Of a stretch of DNA of 5,492 bases, positions 1-5,222 are shown piece after piece. Both the position numbers and the translations under genes were made by a program. Each line of letters begins with the position of its first letter. Within the stretch, counting starts at the first letter, position 1. The stretch comes from Dehalococcoidia bacterium (lineage in GTDB: Bacteria > Chloroflexota > Dehalococcoidia > Dehalococcoidales > UBA5760). The notes beneath the pieces are model-generated. The model made no database searches, was not told where the DNA came from, and worked only from the letters and a program-made list of their open reading frames with translations. Location of the stretch: positions 1 through 5,492 of the forward strand of contig DAOWDD010000038.1 in NCBI GenBank assembly GCA_030639215.1, in the 5' to 3' direction.

Positions 1-1
1 G

Positions 2-1195
2 GTGAACAAAGCGACTATTCGAGACATAGAAGTCAGCAACAAGAGGGTCCTGGTAAGGGTTGACTTCAATGTTCCCCTGGATGAAGAAACAGGGGCTATT
101 ACCGATGACAGCCGTATCAGGGCGGCGCTACCCACCATCAGGTACCTTACTTGCCGGGGAGCCAGGGTTATCCTCTGCTCCCACCTGGGCCGCCCCAAGG
201 GTAAGGTCGTTGAGAAGTTGCGCCTGGCAACCATTGCCCAGCGCCTGTCACAAATCCTGGGGGAGCCGGTGAAGTATTCCAGTGACTCTATCGGCTCCGA
301 GGTAAAGAAATCTGTAGCCGAACTAAACGGCGGAGATGTTCTAGTCCTGGAGAATATCCGCTTCCACCCTGAAGAGAAACAAAACGACGCCTCCTTTGCC
401 CAAGCCCTGGCCTCACTGGCCGACCTATATGTTAACGATGCCTTTGGTACATCACACCGGGACCATGCTTCGATAGTCGGCGTTACCCGGTACCTGCCTT
501 CGGCGGCGGGACTGCTGCTGGAGAAGGAGATTGAAACCTTAAGTAGTATTACCGAGAGCCCGGCCCATCCCTTTGCCGCCCTCCTCGGTGGCGCCAAGGT
601 AAGCGACAAGGTCGGTATGATAGAAAATGTTATGGGCATGGTGGACTACATTCTCATCGGCGGCGGTATGGCTGCCACTTTCCTGAAGGCAAAGTCCTAC
701 GAGGTAGGGCTATCGCTAATCGAGACAGACAAGCTGGACGTCGCCGCCGAGCTAATAGAAAAGGCATCGAAAAACAATGTCTGCTTACTACTACCGGTTG
801 ATGTTGTTGTTGCCGATGAAATCAGCCCAACGGCTGAAGGCAGGATTGTAGCGATAGAAGACATCGCCAGCGACAAAAGGATTGTTGATATCGGTCCCCG
901 GACCGCCACGACCTTTAAGGAAACCCTGCAAAAATGTAAGACGGTCTTCTGGAACGGGCCGATGGGGATATACGAGATACCCCAATTCGCCGGGGGGACG
1001 AAGACCCTAGCCAACACTCTGGCTAATCTGAACGCTACCACGGTGCTCGGGGGAGGTTCCACTGCCGACATAGTAACCGACATGGGACTGGCTGATAAGA
1101 TGACCTTTGTCTCAACCGGTGGTGGCGCTTCACTTGAGTTTATCAGCGGTAAAGCACTACCGGGAATAGAGGCATTACCGGATAGGGGAGCATAG
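2..1195 (+). CDS. pgk: Phosphoglycerate kinase
   Basis: Cytosolic enzyme that reversibly transfers phosphate between 1,3-bisphosphoglycerate and ADP, giving 3-phosphoglycerate and ATP in glycolysis. The 397-residue length is normal for bacterial PGK. The N-terminal domain has RVDFNVPLD (residues 19-27, with substrate-binding D21 and N23), R38, SHLGRPKG (60-67), ENIRFHPEE (117-125, R120) and GTSHRDHAS (149-157, R153). The C-terminal nucleotide domain has GGAKVSDK (196-203), FWNGPMG (316-322) with E325, and STGGGASLEF (371-380). The GTG start at position 2 gives the usual PGK N-terminus, but only one base precedes it, so its ribosome-binding site cannot be seen and a slightly earlier start is not excluded. 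One oddity is GGGS at 350-353 where PGKs normally have GGGD. It is the first visible gene of an operon, with apgM starting 2 bp after its stop. Identity is very secure. Confidence 0.97.
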   Translation: MNKATIRDIEVSNKRVLVRVDFNVPLDEETGAITDDSRIRAALPTIRYLTCRGARVILCSHLGRPKGKVVEKLRLATIAQRLSQILGEPVKYSSDSIGSEVKKSVAELNGGDVLVLENIRFHPEEKQNDASFAQALASLADLYVNDAFGTSHRDHASIVGVTRYLPSAAGLLLEKEIETLSSITESPAHPFAALLGGAKVSDKVGMIENVMGMVDYILIGGGMAATFLKAKSYEVGLSLIETDKLDVAAELIEKASKNNVCLLLPVDVVVADEISPTAEGRIVAIEDIASDKRIVDIGPRTATTFKETLQKCKTVFWNGPMGIYEIPQFAGGTKTLANTLANLNATTVLGGGSTADIVTDMGLADKMTFVSTGGGASLEFISGKALPGIEALPDRGA

Positions 1196-1197
1196 CT

Positions 1198-2403
1198 ATG
1201 GACAGTCTGGAGTTAATGAAGAGCCTTGCTCAGCCCTCACCGAGTAAGATTATACTACTGGTCCTTGACGGGTTAGGCGGACTGCCCGGTCCCGATACGG
1301 GCAAAACCGAACTGGAGACAGCGGATACGCCAAACCTCAACAGGCTGGCGGAGAAAGGCACAACCGGTCTTATCGACATAGTGAGCCCGGGCATAACCCC
1401 GGGCAGCGCCGCAGGCCACCTGTCCCTGTTCGGCTACAGCCCGCTTCGTTTCACTATCGGTCGAGGCGCTCTGGAAGCAGTCGGGGTAGACTTTGACCTC
1501 GAGCCGGGAGACGTGGCAGCCCGGGGGAATTTCTGTACTACCGACAAAGACGGCCTGGTTACCGACCGCCGGGCCGGTCGTATCCCTAACGAAAAATGCA
1601 CTGAGCTCTGCCGGCTGCTGGATGGAATGACAATAGAAAACACCAGGCTCTTTGTCCGGCCGGTAAGGGAACATCGCTTTATTGTGGTATTTCGCGGGGA
1701 GGGGCTTAACCCAGGGGTCAGCGATTCCGACCCGCAGCAGCTAGGAGCGACCCCCAAGGCCGTTACCGCGCTACAGCCCGAGGCGACTAAAACAGCGAGC
1801 ATTGCCAATAAATTCCTTGCTCAGGCAAAGAGCATCCTTACCGAGCAGCACCCCGCCAATATGATTCTTCTCCGTGGCTTCTCGGAAAGACCTGGGTTTC
1901 CCGCTATGGGTGAGATATATAGATTGAAGCCAGTGGCTATCGCCGTCTACCCTATGTATCGCGGACTGGCCAGGCTGGTAGGTATGGAGATTCTGAACTC
2001 GGGAACCAGCCTCGAAGATGAGATGAGGACGCTAAAAGAAAACTATTCCGCCTATGATTTCTTCTTCTTACACGTAAAAGGGACTGACAGCGCCGGTGAA
2101 GACGGTGACTTTGAACGTAAGGTCAGGGTTATCGAGGAACTCGATAGAGCCTTACCCGGCCTGATAGATACCGGACCCGATGTTATGATAGTCACCGGAG
2201 ACCACTCAACACCGGCTGTACTTAAAGGACATAGCTGGCACCCGGTACCCGTTCTCCTTAACTCCAGGTGGTGCCGTCCCGACAGAGTAAGTGAATTTGC
2301 CGAGTCTGCTTGTGCTTCCGGTGGGCTGGGGCGCTTTCCCGCCACCCAGGTTATGCCGCTGGCTATGGCTCATGCCCTCAAGCTGACTAAATTCGGTGCT
2401 TAG
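1198..2403 (+). CDS. apgM: 2,3-bisphosphoglycerate-independent phosphoglycerate mutase, archaeal type
   Basis: Interconverts 3-phosphoglycerate and 2-phosphoglycerate without the 2,3-bisphosphoglycerate cofactor. It belongs to the alkaline-phosphatase superfamily and should need two divalent metal ions. The 401 residues fit the archaeal aPGM family (about 400) rather than the longer GpmI (about 510) or the histidine-phosphatase GpmA. Visible motifs are VLDGLGG (22-28, metal ligand D24), TPGSAAGHLSLFGY (67-80, probable phospho-acceptor S70), GRG (88-90), TDRRAGR (122-128), HVKGTDSAGEDGD (292-304), TGDHSTP (333-339) and the HSWHPVP block (345-351) with late metal ligands. The start at 1198 follows AGGGGAG (1184-1190) by 7 nt, with the site lying in the last codons of pgk. 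An internal ATG at 1216 is less well placed. Its position between pgk and tpiA supports a glycolytic role. The superfamily also contains phosphonopyruvate decarboxylase-like proteins, but the motifs and context favour the mutase. Confidence 0.93.
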   Translation: MDSLELMKSLAQPSPSKIILLVLDGLGGLPGPDTGKTELETADTPNLNRLAEKGTTGLIDIVSPGITPGSAAGHLSLFGYSPLRFTIGRGALEAVGVDFDLEPGDVAARGNFCTTDKDGLVTDRRAGRIPNEKCTELCRLLDGMTIENTRLFVRPVREHRFIVVFRGEGLNPGVSDSDPQQLGATPKAVTALQPEATKTASIANKFLAQAKSILTEQHPANMILLRGFSERPGFPAMGEIYRLKPVAIAVYPMYRGLARLVGMEILNSGTSLEDEMRTLKENYSAYDFFFLHVKGTDSAGEDGDFERKVRVIEELDRALPGLIDTGPDVMIVTGDHSTPAVLKGHSWHPVPVLLNSRWCRPDRVSEFAESACASGGLGRFPATQVMPLAMAHALKLTKFGA

Positions 2404-2407
2404 GAGG
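2402..2407 (+). promoter_or_regulatory. Shine-Dalgarno site of tpiA overlapping the apgM stop
   Basis: AGGAGG shares its first two bases with the TAG stop of apgM and lies 6 nt before the ATG at 2414. This near-perfect site decides the tpiA start in favour of 2414 over the in-frame GTG at 2396. The arrangement also implies translational coupling: a ribosome terminating on apgM sits on the tpiA initiation site. Confidence 0.85.
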
Positions 2408-2413
2408 ATTAAG

Positions 2414-3172
2414 ATGCGTACCCCGATGATTGCCGGTAATTGGAAGATGAATACCACGGTAAGTGAGGCGGTAGAGCTGGTCAGTAAAATGCGCTCCGGC
2501 CTCGATGAAATAGCTAATGTCGAGAAGATAGTCTGCCCGCCATTCGTTTCTCTAGCAGCAGTAAATGAACTAATCAAAGGGGGGTCGATAAAATTAGGGG
2601 CGCAGAACCTGTACTTTGAGGAAAAGGGCGCCTATACCGGTGAGATTTCTCCGCTAATGCTTGCCGAACTCTGCGAATTTGTTATCATTGGCCACTCGGA
2701 GCGCAGGCAATACTTTGGTGAGAGCGGAGATATTGTCAATAGAAAGGTCAAGGCGGCGCTGAAGGCTAACCTGAAGCCCATTCTTTGCGTCGGGGAAAAA
2801 CTGGAGGAAAATGAAGCCGGCAGAACCGAGGCGGTAATCGCCGAGCAGCTGAGGTCGTCCTTAGCCGGAATTGATTCCCTTGATGCGGTGACGGTAGCCT
2901 ACGAACCGATCTGGGCTATTGGCACAGGCAGGGCAGCCACCAGCCGACAGGCAAATGATACCATTGGTTTTATTCGCCGGAGCATCGCCGGACTGGGTAC
3001 GGAAGAAGCCGCCGGGAAGATGCGGATTCTCTACGGAGGCAGCGTCACCGCCGACAATGCCACTGAATTTATCAAGCAACCCGAGATAGACGGCGCTCTG
3101 GTCGGTGGAGCCAGCCTGAAAGCAGACCAATTCCTGAGTATCGTGACCCAGGCTACAACAATTAGCAGCTAG
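2414..3172 (+). CDS. tpiA: Triosephosphate isomerase
   Basis: Interconverts dihydroxyacetone phosphate and glyceraldehyde-3-phosphate in the cytosol. The TIM-barrel protein has 252 residues, the usual family length. It starts MRTPMIAGNWKMN, with N9 and K11 of the active site. IIGHSERR (91-98) carries the electrophile H94, AYEPIWAIGTG (162-172) carries the catalytic base E164, and the mobile loop 6 begins inside that block, here GTGRAAT where many homologues have GTGKxAT. YGGSV (207-211) and GALVGGASL (227-235) form the phosphate-binding end. A longer reading from GTG 2396 would overlap apgM and add six residues not expected in the family, so the ATG at 2414 with its AGGAGG site is preferred. 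It is the last gene of the pgk-apgM-tpiA cluster and is followed by a 150-bp gap. Confidence 0.97.
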   Translation: MRTPMIAGNWKMNTTVSEAVELVSKMRSGLDEIANVEKIVCPPFVSLAAVNELIKGGSIKLGAQNLYFEEKGAYTGEISPLMLAELCEFVIIGHSERRQYFGESGDIVNRKVKAALKANLKPILCVGEKLEENEAGRTEAVIAEQLRSSLAGIDSLDAVTVAYEPIWAIGTGRAATSRQANDTIGFIRRSIAGLGTEEAAGKMRILYGGSVTADNATEFIKQPEIDGALVGGASLKADQFLSIVTQATTISS

Positions 3173-3212
3173 TACCGTTTATCGAGTTGGTCACGGGGAG
3201 AGTATTGCAATC

Positions 3213-3272
3213 TAACGAAGAAGCGCCAGCTTCCCCCATTATCGCCCAGCGTGTCACAGCATTCCTTCGTTA
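3213..3272. repeat. Inverted repeat TAACGAAG / CTTCGTTA
   Basis: TAACGAAG (3213-3220) is the exact reverse complement of CTTCGTTA (3265-3272), with 44 nt between the arms. The left arm shares G3220 with the small GAAGC/GCTTC hairpin, so the two structures would compete or stack. The function is unknown. It could be an RNA stem in the tpiA trailer or miaA leader, or the ends of a degenerate repeat. An 8-bp match in a 150-bp gap could also be chance. Confidence 0.35.
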
Positions 3273-3298
3273 CCCGCGAGCGGGGTGATTCCTATAAG
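3270..3298 (+). promoter_or_regulatory. Weak candidate promoter for miaA
   Basis: TATAAG (3293-3298) matches a sigma-70 -10 box at five of six positions. It lies 17 bp after TTACCC (3270-3275), which matches TTGACA at only three of six. Transcription would begin near 3305, leaving a leader of about 18 nt that holds the GAGG ribosome-binding site (3311-3314). The poor -35 and its overlap with a GC-rich hairpin keep this tentative. Confidence 0.25.
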
Positions 3299-3322
3299 AG
3301 TTGATACAGAGAGGTCCAGAGA

Positions 3323-4270
3323 ATGAGCCATCTGGTAGCCATAGTCGGCCCTACTGCCATAGGTAAGAGCAAACTGGCGATACGCCTGGCCCAGACCTTC
3401 AACGGGGAAGTAGTAAGCGCCGACAGCCGGCAGGTCTACCGTTTTATGGATATCGGTACGGCTAAACCCAGCCCGGAGGAGCTATCCCTCGCTCCCCACC
3501 ATCTGATTAACATCATCAATCCGGATGAAGACTTCAGCCTGGCGCAGTACCAGAAGCTGGCCCACCGGGCTATTAATGATATCCAGAAGCGCCGTAAATT
3601 AGCCATATTAGTCGGTGGCAGTGGACAATATATCTGGTCAATACTGGAGGGCTGGGGGGTACCCGAGGTGCCACCCAACCCGGAACTTAGACAGAGCCTG
3701 GCGGAAAAAGCAGCCAGAGAGGGCAAGGACAAACTCTATCAGGAACTAAGGAAGGTTGACCCGGCCGCAGCGCAGGGTATCGACCCGAGTAATGTACGCC
3801 GTGTCATCCGGGCGCTTGAGGTATACAAGGGCACCAATATCCCCTTTTCCCGGCTTCGGTGTAAGCAGACGCCACCGTTTAAGGCGATGATAATAGGTCT
3901 AACCACAGATAGGGTAGAGCTATATCGTAGAATTGACTCAAGGGTCGATGAGATGATAGAGCAGGGACTGGTAGCCGAAGCGGATAGGCTGCTTAATAGG
4001 GGCTACGGATTCAAACTACCGGCTATGTCCGGCATCGGCTACAAGCAAATCGGTGCCTTTCTAAACGGCGGACTGCCCCTGGCTGCGGCAATACAGCAAA
4101 TTAAGTTTGAGACCCACCGCTTCGTCAGACACCAATACACCTGGTTTCAACTCAGGGACAGCAGAATTAGCTGGGTTGATATCGGCAGTGATGACACAGA
4201 TTCACAAATCACGGAATCAGTGGCCCGCTTCACGGCAGGTGCAGCAGAGGCGGGGCACCTGCTCAGATGA
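3323..4270 (+). CDS. miaA: tRNA dimethylallyltransferase
   Basis: Transfers the dimethylallyl group of DMAPP to N6 of adenosine 37 in tRNAs that read UNN codons, making i6A, which stabilises codon-anticodon pairing. The 315 residues are normal for MiaA. It has the P-loop GPTAIGKS (9-16), SADSRQVYR (32-40) with the catalytic-site D34, DIGTAKP (43-49), GGSGQY (98-103), the RRVIRALEVY block (159-168), GIGYKQIG (237-244) and the C-terminal RHQYTWF (269-275). GGSGQY and RHQYTWF differ slightly from the commoner GGTGLY and RQLTWF but keep the key positions. The ATG at 3323 follows GAGG (3311-3314) by 8 nt. It is flanked by gaps of 150 bp and 75 bp, so it may be transcribed alone or read through from upstream. 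The stop is TGA, the only non-TAG stop seen here. MiaB, which often acts on the i6A product, is not in the window. Confidence 0.95.
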   Translation: MSHLVAIVGPTAIGKSKLAIRLAQTFNGEVVSADSRQVYRFMDIGTAKPSPEELSLAPHHLINIINPDEDFSLAQYQKLAHRAINDIQKRRKLAILVGGSGQYIWSILEGWGVPEVPPNPELRQSLAEKAAREGKDKLYQELRKVDPAAAQGIDPSNVRRVIRALEVYKGTNIPFSRLRCKQTPPFKAMIIGLTTDRVELYRRIDSRVDEMIEQGLVAEADRLLNRGYGFKLPAMSGIGYKQIGAFLNGGLPLAAAIQQIKFETHRFVRHQYTWFQLRDSRISWVDIGSDDTDSQITESVARFTAGAAEAGHLLR

Positions 4271-4280
4271 GCCCCCTTCC

Positions 4281-4309
4281 TTCAAGAAAGGGCTTGCATA
4301 TTATATAAT
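4281..4309 (+). promoter_or_regulatory. Candidate sigma-70 promoter for dapF-dapL
   Basis: The perfect -10 box TATAAT (4304-4309) sits in an A+T-rich island inside the 75-bp miaA-dapF gap. The hexamer TTCAAG (4281-4286), 17 bp upstream, matches TTGACA at three of six positions and would be the -35. A start near 4316 would give an untranslated leader of about 30 nt. No operator or riboswitch is apparent in so short a leader. The exact -10 and the local drop in G+C make this the best promoter candidate in the window. Confidence 0.55.
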
Positions 4310-4328
4310 GAATTATCCTCAAAATAGC

Positions 4329-4332
4329 GGAG
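4329..4332 (+). promoter_or_regulatory. Distant Shine-Dalgarno-like GGAG of dapF
   Basis: GGAG lies 13 nt before the dapF ATG, further than the usual 5-9 nt. The nearer GGGA (4340-4343) is only 2 nt from the ATG and probably too close. No better in-frame start exists upstream, and the protein begins exactly where DapF proteins normally begin, so the start at 4346 is kept despite the weak site. Confidence 0.4.
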
Positions 4333-4345
4333 ATGGATTGGGAAA

Positions 4346-5218
4346 ATGGATTTTACCAAACTAGAGGGGGCCGGGAACGATTTTGTGCTGGTGGAGACCA
4401 GCGATACCCATCGTGATTGGTCCCGGCTGGCAATAGCTGTCTGCAACCGCCACTTTGGTATCGGCGCCGATGGTCTGCTGCTCCTGCTGCCGTCAGAAGC
4501 GGCTGATTTCCGGATGTGCATGTTTAACCCCGACGGTTCCGAGGCTGAAGCCTGTGGCAATGGCCTGAGGTGCCTGGTGAAATACGTCATAAGTAAGAAA
4601 CTGTTGGCCGATGAGGGGGGGCAAGAATCTTTTTTCATCGAAACAAAAGACGGAATCAGGAGGGCGATAGTCAACCGGCCGGCAGAAAGACGGCCTAATA
4701 TCCAGGTTAGCATGGGAACACCCAGGTTTAAGACCGGGGAGATACCGGTTGTGATAGAAGAAAGCGACCGGGGGTTAGTTGACATAACATCAATGTTAAA
4801 CTATACTATTACTGTAGATGGCTGGACACTGCCCTTGAACCTCGTCTCGATGGGGAATCCACACGCCGTCTATTTTACCGAGCAACCGGTAGTAAATTTC
4901 CCCTTAGCCCGGATCGGGCCAGAGGTAGAGCAGCACGGGATATTTCCCCACCGGGTAAACTTCGAGGTAGCCCGGCTGACAAGCCGGCAGCAGATAGACG
5001 CCAGGGTATGGGAGAGGGGAGCCGGAGAGACACTGGCCTGTGGCACGGGCGCCTGTGCGATAGCGGTTGCCGCCCGGTTACACGGTCTCATCGATAGCAC
5101 CGTGGCGATAAAACTGCCCGGGGGCATATTGAACGTAGAGTGGGACGGAACGGGTGAAGTATTACTCGGCGGTCCTACCGAAATAGTATTCACCGGCCAA
5201 TGGCCGGGTGAGGCATAG
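4346..5218 (+). CDS. dapF: Diaminopimelate epimerase
   Basis: PLP-independent epimerase that converts LL-diaminopimelate to meso-diaminopimelate, the direct lysine precursor and, where present, a peptidoglycan cross-linking residue. The 290 residues fit the family (about 270-290). The two catalytic cysteines are clear: C70 in EACGNGLRC (68-76) and C232 in ETLACGTGACA (228-238). Substrate-binding residues include N11 in GAGNDF, N61 in MFNPDGSEAE (59-68), N171 in GNPHAVYF (170-177), N205 in RVNFE and E223-R224 in VWERGAGE. The repeated cysteine motif in each half reflects the two-domain pseudo-symmetric fold. The start MDFTKLEGAGNDF is typical. A G7 run (4615-4621) and a T6 run (4630-4635) occur in the coding sequence, but the frame stays open and the protein reads normally. 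dapL begins 4 bp after its stop. Confidence 0.96.
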   Translation: MDFTKLEGAGNDFVLVETSDTHRDWSRLAIAVCNRHFGIGADGLLLLLPSEAADFRMCMFNPDGSEAEACGNGLRCLVKYVISKKLLADEGGQESFFIETKDGIRRAIVNRPAERRPNIQVSMGTPRFKTGEIPVVIEESDRGLVDITSMLNYTITVDGWTLPLNLVSMGNPHAVYFTEQPVVNFPLARIGPEVEQHGIFPHRVNFEVARLTSRQQIDARVWERGAGETLACGTGACAIAVAARLHGLIDSTVAIKLPGGILNVEWDGTGEVLLGGPTEIVFTGQWPGEA

Positions 5219-5222
5219 ATAA

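Larger units (their letters stand above)
3173..3322. other. 150-bp non-coding gap between tpiA and miaA with small inverted repeats
   Basis: No convincing coding sequence lies here. The gap contains the palindrome ATTGCAAT (3204-3211), a 5-bp hairpin GAAGC-GCCA-GCTTC (3220-3233), an 8-bp inverted repeat (3213-3220 with 3265-3272), a short GC-rich hairpin around CCCGCGAGCGGG (3273-3284) and the direct repeat ATTCCT (3261-3266 and 3288-3293). None of the hairpins is followed by a U-run, so no classic intrinsic terminator is evident. The gap is the natural place for the end of the glycolytic transcript and a start for miaA. It could also be a decayed intergenic repeat. Confidence 0.6.

Noticed and set aside
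697..1083. A 128-codon open frame on the - strand
   Set aside because: It is fully antisense to the conserved C-terminal domain of pgk, with no recognisable motif.
1434..1808. A 124-codon open frame on the - strand, with another at 1273-1674
   Set aside because: Both are antisense to the well-supported apgM, are low-complexity and Ser/Pro/Arg-rich, and have no family resemblance.
2396..2413. A GTG start for tpiA at 2396
   Set aside because: It would overlap apgM by 8 nt, and its first codons consist of the AGGAGG ribosome-binding site of the better ATG at 2414. The family N-terminus matches the latter.
3220..3233. GAAGC-GCCA-GCTTC hairpin as the terminator of the glycolytic operon
   Set aside because: The 5-bp stem is followed by CCCCATT rather than a U-run, so it is listed only as part of the structured gap.
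3173..3322. A riboswitch or small RNA gene before miaA
   Set aside because: No known riboswitch core or conserved RNA motif is recognisable and the stems are short. Nothing beyond inverted repeats can be supported.
4270..4294. AGCCC...GGGCT hairpin after miaA as an intrinsic terminator
   Set aside because: The stem is only 5 bp with a long loop, and the following bases (TGCATATT) are not a U-run. The alternative CCCTT/AAGGG pairing is no better, and the segment overlaps the candidate dapF -35.
4107..4364. An 85-codon + strand frame overlapping the end of miaA and the start of dapF
   Set aside because: It is out of frame with both genes, has no good ribosome-binding site, and its sequence looks like a frame-shifted reading of miaA and non-coding DNA.
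4282..4785. A 167-codon open frame on the - strand
   Set aside because: It lies antisense to dapF and across its promoter gap, has no recognisable domain, and dapF carries all of its catalytic motifs. It is a shadow of codon bias.
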